DNA from: Mesorhizobium sp.
GTDB lineage: Bacteria; Pseudomonadota; Alphaproteobacteria; Rhizobiales; Rhizobiaceae
Length of the DNA: 64,000 nucleotides
Direction of reading: 5' to 3'
Assembly (NCBI RefSeq): GCF_004962245.1
Contig: NZ_SUHQ01000035.1
Span: 1-64,000, forward strand
Shown here one piece after another: positions 53,395-61,566 of the stretch (its first letter is position 1; the number at the start of each line of letters is the position of its first letter). The position numbers were made by a program, and so were the translations under genes. The notes below the pieces were generated by a model. That model searched no databases and was not told the DNA's origin. It was given only the letters and a program-made list of their open reading frames with translations.

Positions 53395-54699
53395 ATGATT
53401 GAACAATTCGATGCCATTGTGGTCGGAGCCGGCATGTCCGGAAACGCAGCTGCTTACACTTTGGCAAGCCAGGGGCTGAAGGTACTGCAGTTGGAGCGCG
53501 GGGAATATCCGGGCTCTAAGAACGTCCAGGGCGCCATAATGTACGCGAACATGCTGGAGAAGATCATCCCGGACTTCCGGGATGATGCGCCCCTCGAGCG
53601 GCACCTGGTCGAACAGCGACTTTGGGTGATGGACAACACATCTCACACCGGAATTCATTACCGGTCGGACGACTTCAATGAGGCGAAACCCAACCGCTAC
53701 ACGATCATCCGCGCCCAGTTCGACAAATGGTTTTCCCGCAAGGTGCGCGAGGCTGGCGCGACGGTCCTGTGTGAGACGACCGCGACGGAACTCGTCCGTG
53801 ATGGCAATGGCAAGGTGATCGGCGTCCGCACAGACCGGGCTGGCGGAGTGGTCTTCGCGAATGTGGTCGTTCTCGCAGAAGGGGTGTCGGGATTGCTTGG
53901 CACTCGCGCAGGCCTGCGCGAGATGCCGAAGCCGGAGACCGTGGCGCTTGCCGTCAAGGAAATGCATTTCTTGCCCGAAGAGGTCATTGACCAGCGGTTC
54001 GGTGTCAAGGGCGATGAAGGCTGCGTAATCGAGGCCGTGGGCACGATCTCTCGCGACATGGCCGGGCTCGGCTTCCTTTACACCAACAAGGAGTCGATTT
54101 CACTCGGCATCGGCTGCCTGGTCTCGGATTTCGCCGCGATGTTGGAGAGCCCGTCCGCCCTCCTAGACGCGATGAAAAACCATCCTTCGATCCGGCCGCT
54201 GATCGCTGGCTCGGAGGTGAAAGAATATGCCGCCCATCTTATCCCCGAAGGTGGTTACAGGGCCATTCCGCAGCTCTTCGGCGACGGTTGGGTCATCGTC
54301 GGCGACGCAGCGCAACTGAACAATGCCATTCACCGTGAGGGTTCGAACCTTGCCATGACCTCGGGTCGTGTCGCGGCTGAGGCGATCATCAAAGTCAAAA
54401 GCCGCAACGGTCCTATGACCAAAGGGAACCTTGCGCTCTACAAGACGATGCTGGATGAATCCTTTGTGATCAAGGATCTTAAGAAATACAAGGACATGCC
54501 AGCCTTACTCCACACCAATTCCAGCAACTTTTTTACCAGCTATCCGCGGTTGATGTCGTATGCCGCTCAGAACTTCATGCGTGTCGACGGCACGCCGAAG
54601 ATCGAGAAGGAAAGGGCCACCACGGCCGCCTTCATCAACGCGCGCTCGCGCTGGGGGTTGGTCAGCGACGCGGTCCGGCTGGCATTGGCATGGCGCTGA
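53395..54699 (+). CDS. fixC: Electron transfer flavoprotein-quinone oxidoreductase FixC
   Basis: A FAD-containing ETF-quinone oxidoreductase-like subunit of 434 residues. The dinucleotide motif VVGAGMSGNAAAYTLASQGL is at the N-terminus and GDAAQLNNAIHREGSNLAMTSG is the second FAD region. GGAGAGG precedes the ATG, ten bases after fixB. With FixX it is thought to split electrons between quinone and ferredoxin or flavodoxin. Confidence 0.96.
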   Translation: MIEQFDAIVVGAGMSGNAAAYTLASQGLKVLQLERGEYPGSKNVQGAIMYANMLEKIIPDFRDDAPLERHLVEQRLWVMDNTSHTGIHYRSDDFNEAKPNRYTIIRAQFDKWFSRKVREAGATVLCETTATELVRDGNGKVIGVRTDRAGGVVFANVVVLAEGVSGLLGTRAGLREMPKPETVALAVKEMHFLPEEVIDQRFGVKGDEGCVIEAVGTISRDMAGLGFLYTNKESISLGIGCLVSDFAAMLESPSALLDAMKNHPSIRPLIAGSEVKEYAAHLIPEGGYRAIPQLFGDGWVIVGDAAQLNNAIHREGSNLAMTSGRVAAEAIIKVKSRNGPMTKGNLALYKTMLDESFVIKDLKKYKDMPALLHTNSSNFFTSYPRLMSYAAQNFMRVDGTPKIEKERATTAAFINARSRWGLVSDAVRLALAWR

Positions 54700-54711
54700 A
54701 GAGGGTACAAG

Positions 54712-55011
54712 ATGACGATCGCAGTGACGAAGGTTCGTGTCGAGGACAAGCTTTACCAGAACCGCTACCTGGTCGATTCCGGCCGCCCCCATATCATAGT
54801 GCGACCGCACGAGAAGCCAAGCGCGAACTTGCTTGCGTTGACCTACGTCTGTCCAGCGAAATGCTATGAGTTGAATGACAGGGGCCAAGTCGAGATCACC
54901 GCCGACGGCTGCATGGAATGCGGCACCTGCCGGATATTGTGCGAGAAAGGCGGCGACATCGAGTGGAACTATCCGCGCGGCGGCTTTGGTGTCCTGTTCA
55001 AGTTCGGATGA
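54712..55011 (+). CDS. fixX: Ferredoxin-like protein FixX
   Basis: A 99-residue ferredoxin-like partner of FixC. Cysteines lie in TYVCPAKCYEL and CMECGTCRILCEKGGDIEWNYPRGGFGVLFKFG, the signature end of the family. 12 bases after fixC; last gene of the operon. Confidence 0.95.
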   Translation: MTIAVTKVRVEDKLYQNRYLVDSGRPHIIVRPHEKPSANLLALTYVCPAKCYELNDRGQVEITADGCMECGTCRILCEKGGDIEWNYPRGGFGVLFKFG

Positions 55012-55276
55012 TCAGCCGGGACCGTGCCAAGAGCATGCCGGCAGCGAGCAACTGCGGCACACCATGAGCCTCTCCATCCACTTGCAAAGAGCTAGTGAAT
55101 ATTGGGCGTTCGCAATTCAAATTTCCTCGACTGGTAGGGGTGTCCTCAGGCCACGGCGGCGGCCTGTGCGCCGGACTTACCACCGGTAACGTGGTCGAGC
55201 CCCTTTGGGACAACGTTCGGCCATCGTGCCGGATGGCAGCCACAACGGCCGGTGAGCAAATGGAACGGCACAATCC
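55012..55276. other. Intergenic region after fixX
   Basis: About 265 bases without a recognisable gene, UAS or sigma-54 element, and without a clear hairpin terminator after fixX. Confidence 0.4.
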
Positions 55277-55997
55277 ATGACAAAGACGTATGTGCTAGTG
55301 CATGGTGCCTGGCATGGCGGATGGTGTTGGCGGGACGTCGCCGCCAATCTTCGCAAGATGGGATGCCACGTGACCACGCCGACCCAGACAGGTGTCGGCG
55401 AACGCGCACATTTGCTGTGCAAGGACATCACGCCCGACACATTCGTGACCGACATCGTCAACCACATTGTAACGGAAGAGCTGAGCGATGTGATCCTTGT
55501 CGGTCACAGTCTAGGCGGCATCAGCATCACCGGCGCCGCCGACCGGATACCCGACCATATCAGCCATCTCGTTTATCTCGCTCGACGGCGCCATCGTCGA
55601 GAGCGGTCAAAGTGTATTCAGCACCATGCCCCCCGACATCGTCGCCGCCCGTCGAAAATTGGTTGCGGAGGAAGGACGGGGTATCTTCATGCCGACTCCG
55701 CCGCCAACAGCATTCGGCATTCCCAAGGGACACTCGCTCACGGACTGGGTGCGGCGCCGGATAACACCGCATGCGGCAAGCACCTACGAAAGCAGACTTA
55801 AGCTCGAGCCCCCGCTCGGCAACGGCAGGCCCCGAACCTATGTCGTCTGCACTAATCCGCTCCACCCGCCGACGGCGGGAGCGCGAGAATGGGTCGCGAA
55901 GCAGGATGGCTGGGCGTGGCAGGAACTCGCCACTGGCCACGACGCAATGATCCTCGCACCGACGGAAGTTGCTCTCCTTCTTAGCGCTGTCGGCTGA
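55277..55997 (+). pseudogene. Alpha/beta hydrolase broken by a 4-bp duplication
   Basis: The first part (MTKTYVLVHGAWHGGWCWRD, VILVGHSLGGISITG) is an alpha/beta hydrolase with the HG oxyanion motif and the nucleophile serine in GHSLGG, as in hydroxynitrile lyase or esterase relatives. After LVYL the sequence has CTCG twice in a row, shifting the frame; the other frame then continues LDGAIVESGQSVFSTMPPDI through to GHDAMILAPTEVALLLSAVG, with the catalytic His in GHDAM. Removing one copy restores a complete gene. The inactivation looks recent. Confidence 0.82.
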
Positions 55998-56021
55998 GGA
56001 ACCAAGTAAAGGGTGAGCGGG

Positions 56022-56275
56022 CGGCCGATTCTCAGGCCGCGGCCTTGAGTTCTGGTGCACGGATGTAGGCCCAACGGGTCGTTCCGGTGGCGCCACCGAA
56101 ACCACCACCGGAACAAAGGCGGGAGTGGCCTGTCCTGCCGACGTCGCAAGCTTGCGAGCGTTCCGCCGCGGCCGCAGCCCGTAGCGCCGGGCAACCTCCG
56201 AGATCACCACGTTCGGCCCCAGGGTCTCGGCGATGACTCCGTCCCTTGTCGTCCATCGACCAATGCCTGCCGACT
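56022..56275 (-). mobile_element. IS66-family TnpA remnant
   Basis: The minus strand reads VIAETLGPNVVISEVARRYG then FVPVVVSVAPPERP, the helix-turn-helix region and the middle segment of the IS66 accessory protein TnpA. Frames are broken and the rest of the element is missing. It lies just upstream of the nifA fragment and may have caused its truncation. Confidence 0.6.
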
Positions 56276-56432
56276 AACAGCGCCGTTGATCACCTTGAAA
56301 CGCCGAGGCTGCCGCTCAGGGTCAATCGTAAAGTTCAAGTTCAGACACAAGCCGATCTCCGATCCACCTCAGAATCGGCAGGCCCACAGATCGCGGGCAC
56401 TCCTGGAAGGACACAGCGCTTACCCTTGAAAT

Positions 56433-56852
56433 ATGGAGAACCATGGCTTTACGCCGTCGGCAGTTGAGCTGATCTCGCAATGCTATTTCCCCGGCAACGT
56501 CCGCGAGCTGGAGAACTGCGTGTAAAGAACAGCCACACTTGCGCGTTCTCCTCTGGAAGGAACCAATCTTTCGGAACGTGGCAATGGCATCGACGAGCTC
56601 TCACGGCCCAGCACGAAGCCGGTTAGGCGCATCGGCGCCCCTGAACACGAGATAGCCGGTTGCGATTCTAACGATACGGCCGGACCGGCGCTGGGACCGC
56701 GACGGACGGAGCGTGACCGGCTGATCGACACAATGGAGAAGGCCGGCTGGGTTCAGGCTAATGCGGCTCGAATTCTCCGCCTCACGCCGCGACAAGTCGG
56801 CTAGGCGATACGCCGGCATAGTCTCGAGGTGAAGGAAATTCTAAGAGCCTGA
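56433..56852 (+). pseudogene. nifA 3'-end remnant
   Basis: MENHGFTPSAVELISQCYFP then GNVRELENCV is the end of the AAA+ domain of NifA, and RTERDRLIDTMEKAGWVQAN then AARILRLTPRQVG is the C-terminal Fis-type helix-turn-helix. TAA interrupts the frame after ENCV and TAG after RQVG, both followed by matching sequence (RTATLARSP, AIRRHSLEVKE). The GAF domain and most of the AAA+ domain are absent. It sits between fixX and nifB, the usual place of nifA in rhizobia, so the original gene has been lost here. Confidence 0.85.
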
Positions 56853-56937
56853 TGAGCCAATCGTCAGGCCAGTGGTCTTGCGCGCCCTCTGCGCGACAAG
56901 GAGTGCTTTGTGCTTCTGAACGGATTTGGACTTGCAC

Positions 56938-56953
56938 TGTCGCAAGCAGGACA
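56938..56953. promoter_or_regulatory. NifA upstream activator sequence (nifB)
   Basis: TGTCGCAAGCAGGACA fits TGT-N10-ACA exactly, 71 bases before the sigma-54 site. A CCGACA half-site follows at about 56983. Confidence 0.8.
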
Positions 56954-57024
56954 AAATTGTGTCGCGCCGGCCTCACACAATCCGACATCGACCCAAATAG
57001 TGAACTGAAGCCGCTTTTTTAAGT

Positions 57025-57040
57025 TGGTATGGCTCTTGCA
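57025..57040 (+). promoter_or_regulatory. Sigma-54 promoter of the nifB operon
   Basis: TGGTATGGCTCTTGCA has GG-N10-GC and a perfect TTGCA. Start near 57052, 26 bases before the nifB ATG. Confidence 0.82.
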
Positions 57041-57077
57041 CCTTGAACCGCGACGTTACCAGCAACGGAGCCGTTTG

Positions 57078-58559
57078 ATGTCCTCACCGACAGTTTCGAT
57101 TGAGGGGCCGACCAGCACGACATCCGAGGGTTTTCTGGCAGCCGCGAAATCCGGTGGCTGCGCACCGTCCTCCTACGGTTCGTCGCCGACCAGCCCGGGC
57201 GATGTGGATCCGGCTATTTGGGACAAGATCAAGGATCACCCCTGCTTTTCGGAGGAAGCGCATCACTATTTCGCGCGTATGCATGTGGCGGTCGCGCCGG
57301 CTTGCAATGTCCAGTGCAACTACTGCAATCGCAAATACGATTGCGCCAACGAGAGCCGGCCTGGTGTTGTGTCTGAGAAGCTGACGCCCGACCAAGCGCT
57401 ACGCAAGGTCATCGCGGTTGCCAACGAAGTTCCGCAGCTTTCGGTTCTTGGCATCGCTGGGCCGGGGGATGCCTGTTACGACTGGGAGAAAACGAAGGCA
57501 ACGTTCGACCGCGTCATCAGGGAAATCCCCGACATAAAGCTGTGCGTCTCCACCAACGGGCTCGTGCTGCCGGACCATGTAGCTGAGCTTGCCGAAATGA
57601 ATGTTGATCACGTGACGATCACCATCAACATGGTCGACCCGGAAGTCGGCGCAAAGATCTATCCTTGGATTTTTTATGAAAATCGCCGCTACTTCGGCAT
57701 CGAAGCCGCTCGAATCTTGCACGCGCGGCAGATGCTGGGCCTGGAGATGCTGAGCGCGCGCGGCATCCTCACCAAAATCAACTCGGTGATGATTCCTGGA
57801 GTGAACGACCAGCACCTGTTTGAGGTGAACAAAATGGTCAAGGAGCGGGGCGCGTTCCTGCACAACGTGATGCCTCTGATTTCGGACCCGGCGCACGGCA
57901 CCCACTACGGACTCATCGGGCAGCGCGGCCCAACGGCAATGGAGATGATGGCTCTTCAGGATCGACTTGAAGGTGGCGCCAAGTTGATGCGCCACTGCCG
58001 GCAGTGCCGGGCAGATGCTGTCGGCCTGCTCGGTGAAGATCGTGGCCAGGAATTCACGCTGGATGGGATTCCCGACGATGTCACCTACGATGCTGGCAAG
58101 CGTCAGGCCTATCGGCAGGTGGTCGCACACGAGCGCCGTGATCATGAGGCGGCGAGGAGCGAGGCCATCGGTATGGTCAAGGCAACAGACTCCGAAAAGT
58201 CGCTTCTGGTTGCGGTGGCCACAAAGGGAGGTGGACGCGTCAACGAACACTTCGGCCACGCGAAGGAATTCCAGGTTTATGAAGTCTCGCCTAGAGGGAT
58301 CAGCTTGGTCGGGCATCGGAAGGTCGAGCGGTATTGCCTCGGAGGCGGGGGCGAAGACGCCACCCTCGAGGGCGTCTTCGCTGCGCTGGAAGGCATACAC
58401 ATAGTGCTATGCGCCAAGATCGGAAATCGCCCGAAGGAACAACTCTCGCGAGCTGGACTGCGCGTAACCGACGCCTATGGCCATGACTACATCGAGACCG
58501 CAGTCAGCGCACTTTACGCGGCAGAGTTTGGGATCAGACCACTAGCGGCGACGGCCTGA
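57078..58559 (+). CDS. nifB: NifB-cofactor synthase (radical SAM)
   Basis: Builds the [8Fe-9S-C] NifB-co core of FeMo-cofactor. The SAM-cluster cysteines are Cys76, Cys80 and Cys83 in ACNVQCNYCNRKYDC. The C-terminal NifX-like domain is fused (LVAVATKGGGRVNEHFGHAK). At 493 residues it is the long form. GGAG precedes the ATG at 57078. First gene of nifB-fdxN-nifZ-nifT-SIR2-like. Confidence 0.97.
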   Translation: MSSPTVSIEGPTSTTSEGFLAAAKSGGCAPSSYGSSPTSPGDVDPAIWDKIKDHPCFSEEAHHYFARMHVAVAPACNVQCNYCNRKYDCANESRPGVVSEKLTPDQALRKVIAVANEVPQLSVLGIAGPGDACYDWEKTKATFDRVIREIPDIKLCVSTNGLVLPDHVAELAEMNVDHVTITINMVDPEVGAKIYPWIFYENRRYFGIEAARILHARQMLGLEMLSARGILTKINSVMIPGVNDQHLFEVNKMVKERGAFLHNVMPLISDPAHGTHYGLIGQRGPTAMEMMALQDRLEGGAKLMRHCRQCRADAVGLLGEDRGQEFTLDGIPDDVTYDAGKRQAYRQVVAHERRDHEAARSEAIGMVKATDSEKSLLVAVATKGGGRVNEHFGHAKEFQVYEVSPRGISLVGHRKVERYCLGGGGEDATLEGVFAALEGIHIVLCAKIGNRPKEQLSRAGLRVTDAYGHDYIETAVSALYAAEFGIRPLAATA

Positions 58560-58588
58560 GCGGTCTCGTCCGATAACCAGGAGTTAGA

Positions 58589-58783
58589 ATGGCTTTCAAG
58601 ATCATCGCATCCCAATGTACCCAATGCGGGGCCTGCGAGTTCGAATGTCCCTCGGAAGCGATCAAGTTCAAGGGCGACGCCTATGTGATCGATCCAATCA
58701 AGTGCACCGAATGCAAGGAGGCCTTCGATAAGCAGCAATGCGTGTCGGTCTGTCCGGTACCGAAAACCTGCGTTCCCGCTTGA
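58589..58783 (+). CDS. fdxN: 2[4Fe-4S] ferredoxin FdxN
   Basis: A 64-residue ferredoxin with CTQCGACEFECP and CTECKEAFDKQQCVSVCP; the longer spacing in the second motif is typical of FdxN. It donates electrons to NifB or nitrogenase. AGGAG precedes the ATG; 29 bases after nifB. Confidence 0.94.
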   Translation: MAFKIIASQCTQCGACEFECPSEAIKFKGDAYVIDPIKCTECKEAFDKQQCVSVCPVPKTCVPA

Positions 58784-58868
58784 TTCCTACCGAAACGGTC
58801 GGGTTCGCCGCGCGAGGACGCCTGCAACCCGCGACCACACCAAAAGCCTCGAGAAAGGAATGGACAGC

Positions 58869-59189
58869 ATGTGGTCCAGACGCGAACAGGAGGTCGAAAT
58901 CGGCAGACCGCCACGGTTCATGCAGGGTGAGCGGGTCCGTGCAACACGCCACATAAAAAACGACGGCACCTATCCCGGCAAGGAGATCGGCGAAAACCTC
59001 GTGCGGAAGGGCGACGAAGGCTACGTGCGCGACATTGGAACCTTTCTCCAGCAATTCTTCATCTATGCGGTCGAATGGATCGATCGTGGCACGGTCGTCG
59101 GCATGCGAGCGCGCGAACTCATTAGCCTCGACAAAGTCGAGGTTCCCTGCGGAGCTGAAGGCATTTCCAACGGAGGAACAGCCGGATGA
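58869..59189 (+). CDS. nifZ: MoFe-protein maturation factor NifZ
   Basis: A NifZ protein of 106 residues, with two conserved strands (FMQGERVRATRHIKNDGTYPG and KGDEGYVRDIGTFLQQFFIYAVEW). It helps form the second P-cluster. The ATG at 58869 has AAAGGA at good spacing; one nine bases upstream lies on top of that site. Its stop overlaps the nifT ATG. Confidence 0.92.
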   Translation: MWSRREQEVEIGRPPRFMQGERVRATRHIKNDGTYPGKEIGENLVRKGDEGYVRDIGTFLQQFFIYAVEWIDRGTVVGMRARELISLDKVEVPCGAEGISNGGTAG

Positions 59190-59398
59190 AAGTAATGATT
59201 CGCAGGACCGCTACTGGCTTGTCGGCTTATGTCCCCAAGAAGGATCTCGAAGAGCCGATCACCGAGATTGAGAACGCAGACTTATGGGGCGGGACCGTGA
59301 CGCTCAGGAACGGTTGGCGGCTCATGCTGCCCGACCTTCCGCGCGATACGCGTTTGCCGATCACCGTCGAGGCGATGAAGATTTCCGACGGGGCCTGA
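59186..59398 (+). CDS. nifT: NifT/FixU protein
   Basis: A 70-residue NifT/FixU protein (MKVMIRRTATGLSAYVPKKD, then GGTVTLRNGWRLMLPD). It is a small beta-rich protein of unknown role always found beside nifB or nifZ. GGAGGA precedes the ATG, which overlaps the nifZ stop (ATGA). Confidence 0.92.
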   Translation: MKVMIRRTATGLSAYVPKKDLEEPITEIENADLWGGTVTLRNGWRLMLPDLPRDTRLPITVEAMKISDGA

Positions 59399-59432
59399 TG
59401 CCGGTGGGTTCAGTGGCGGAGAGGAAACGCGT

Positions 59433-60326
59433 ATGAACACGATGCTGAGCTGGGACCATCTCGTCGTCGTCCGGGGCAGTTTTGCCAAAAAGCTGATTGA
59501 CCTGCTGAAGGGCGCTCTCAAGGCCGATCGAGTGATCCCCTATCTCGGTCCTGGTCTTCTGCAGCTTAACACGCCGGAATCACCTGCACCTTGCACCCCT
59601 GAAGATGTCGCCGCGGCGCTCAACAAGCGGGCGCCTGCCCCTTCCAGGATTCGCACCAATATGTGGTCGGTCGCGCAGTTTATCGAGCAGCGCCGACATC
59701 GTCGGACTCTTCAAGCGTGGATGGCGGAGATATTCGCAGCCCCCGCCGAGCCGACCGTTCTTCACGCCTGGCTCGCAACCCTTCAACTGTCTGTCATCAT
59801 CGACAGCTGGTACGATGGCGCCATGCGGGCAGCCCTTGCAGAGGCCGGCCAAACAGACGTTGTCGAGATACAAGGAACCACGCGAGCGACCGGAATTGGT
59901 AACATCTGGACGAGAACTTACGATTTGTCAGGAACAGAACTCGACGCCGAACAAGTGGCAAGGACGGTGCTCTATGCGCCGCACGGCAGCGTCAGGCCGG
60001 CCGCAAACTTCCTCGTGGCTGATTCCGATTACGTCGAAGTCCTAACCGAAATTGATATCCAGACGCCGATCCCGGACGTGGTGAAGCAACGGCGCGTCAA
60101 CCGGGGCTTTTTCTTCGTTGGCTGTCGCTTCAACGATCAGATGCTGCGCACATATGCCAGACAGATGATGAAGCGCTCCACTGGCCCACATTTTGCGGTG
60201 ATCGATTCGGCTACGCTGACCAGAAACGAACGTCGTTTCCTTGCCGAAGGCGCAATCACGGTCATCGACATGCCGATCGGCAACGCCGCGGCTCGCCTCG
60301 TCGGGGTCGATGCTAGCCAGGATTAA
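59433..60326 (+). CDS. SIR2-like protein at the end of the nifB cluster
   Basis: A 297-residue protein resembling the SIR2-like group: RVIPYLGPGLLQL corresponds to the NAD-binding PFLGAGxS loop, and FFFVGCRFNDQMLRTYARQM and HFAVIDSATLT match the later Rossmann segments. The catalytic His region of true sirtuins is not evident, so an NAD-binding or NAD-hydrolysing role is more likely than deacetylation. AGAGGA precedes the ATG, and it lies 34 bases after nifT on the same strand, so it is probably the last gene of the NifA-controlled nifB operon. Its role in nitrogen fixation is unknown. Confidence 0.75.
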   Translation: MNTMLSWDHLVVVRGSFAKKLIDLLKGALKADRVIPYLGPGLLQLNTPESPAPCTPEDVAAALNKRAPAPSRIRTNMWSVAQFIEQRRHRRTLQAWMAEIFAAPAEPTVLHAWLATLQLSVIIDSWYDGAMRAALAEAGQTDVVEIQGTTRATGIGNIWTRTYDLSGTELDAEQVARTVLYAPHGSVRPAANFLVADSDYVEVLTEIDIQTPIPDVVKQRRVNRGFFFVGCRFNDQMLRTYARQMMKRSTGPHFAVIDSATLTRNERRFLAEGAITVIDMPIGNAAARLVGVDASQD

Positions 60327-60633
60327 TGGCCGGCGATTGCTGGTGAGTCGCTTGCCTCCAAGGGCGAAAACTCAGTTGGGAATACATCTGAGCAGTAATG
60401 CTACTGGCAGCACAACGGAGGCTCTGAATTCGTTGGGCCATGTGAAAGGGCCCGCTGCTGCGGGACGTGAGCACGTTGCGGCGGCATTACGCACATGATT
60501 TTGTGACACCCGTGGCAAAAGAACTGAAGCGCCCGAGCCGAACCGCGACAAGATATGCAGCGCTCAATGGCTTCGGCAGAAATTTGGCACAGTTTCGACA
60601 GTTCGCATGCACCTCCAGGGTCAAGGAGGTTGA
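60327..60633. other. Intergenic region between the SIR2-like and NodL-like genes
   Basis: About 300 bases with no gene recognised. A CCCGC-TGCT-GCGGG hairpin near 60450 has no T-run after it and is unlikely to be an intrinsic terminator. Confidence 0.35.
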
Positions 60634-61200
60634 TTATGCCTGTTTATGTGGGTTGGCGACGCGAGCAGGAATTCCCACTACCTTTGCCCCGGCGGGAACA
60701 TCGCGTGTGACCACGCTGCCAGCGCCTACGACCGCATTATCGCCAATCGTGACGCCAGGCAGAATGATTGCTCCACCGCCGATCCAGACACGGCTGCCAA
60801 TGCGAACAGGACGCCCGACCTGCAGGCCGGCCTGTCGCTGCTCGGCATCATGTGGATGATCGGCGGTATAAATCTGCACGGCAGGCCCAATTGCCGTTCC
60901 TTGCCCGATTTTGACCTCTACCACGTCAAGAATAACGCAGTTGAAGTTGATGTAGGCATTGGCGCCAATGCGGATATTGAATCCGTAGTCGCAAAAAAAG
61001 GGCGGACGGATGACCGTTCCGCGCCCAACCTCTCCCAGCCGCTCGGACAAAAGCTCATGCCAATGCTCCGTGGTCTGCCCCAGCGTATCATTGTACCGCT
61101 TGAGCCAAGCCCCGGTGGCCAACAGGTCAGCTTGGATCTCCGGATCCGCCGCATTGTAAAACTCGCCTGCGAGCATCTTTTCTTTCTGGCTACGCATCAT
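60634..61200 (-). CDS. nodL: NodL/maltose-type O-acetyltransferase
   Basis: A 188-residue left-handed beta-helix acetyltransferase with hexapeptide repeats (RIGSRVWIGGGAIILPGVTI, GDNAVVGAGSVVTRDVPAG) and the catalytic His in YTADHPHD. The N-terminal MMRSQKEKMLAGEFYNAADP is shared by NodL, which acetylates the non-reducing end of Nod factors, and by maltose O-acetyltransferase. The symbiosis-island setting and a nod-box-like sequence upstream favour NodL, but the sequence alone does not exclude a sugar acetyltransferase. Confidence 0.78.
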   Translation of the reverse strand: MMRSQKEKMLAGEFYNAADPEIQADLLATGAWLKRYNDTLGQTTEHWHELLSERLGEVGRGTVIRPPFFCDYGFNIRIGANAYINFNCVILDVVEVKIGQGTAIGPAVQIYTADHPHDAEQRQAGLQVGRPVRIGSRVWIGGGAIILPGVTIGDNAVVGAGSVVTRDVPAGAKVVGIPARVANPHKQA

Positions 61201-61494
61201 AGTCTCCCGTCAGGTCGTGTCCCGTGCAGTGATGCAGGAACGCACATCAAACTGCCTCGGCAACTTTGTAACTCGGTCTGCCGGGCGCGTGGTCAAGCCG
61301 GGGCGACAGTTTCGTCTCGACCAACTTCTGCGAATTTTGGAAATATCGCAGATCAACCGGTCGCAGGGCCAATACCTGACGAAGTCGGCAACTGTCCAGC
61401 GGTCGAACTCACTTTCATGCCCATCTCAACGGGTGCCATGAGCGCGGCGCAACGCGCTCGAACGCCGAAATACTTAATTCCCAAACACCCTCTA

Positions 61495-61543
61495 AGATTG
61501 AGAAAGTGCATCGTTTTGTACGAAACTAACAATCCCATTAGCT
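61495..61543 (-). promoter_or_regulatory. Degenerate nod-box-like sequence upstream of nodL
   Basis: On the minus strand the 3' half (ACAAAACGATGCACTTTCTC followed by AATCT) matches the NodD-binding nod box at most conserved positions, while the 5' half is poor. It lies about 290 bases upstream of the NodL-like start and in the correct orientation. Weak evidence. Confidence 0.35.
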
Positions 61544-61566
61544 GAAGAGTTTGCAACACATCCGTG

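Noticed and set aside
60440..60465. CCCGC/GCGGG hairpin as a terminator for the nifB operon
   Set aside because: Short stem with no following T-run.
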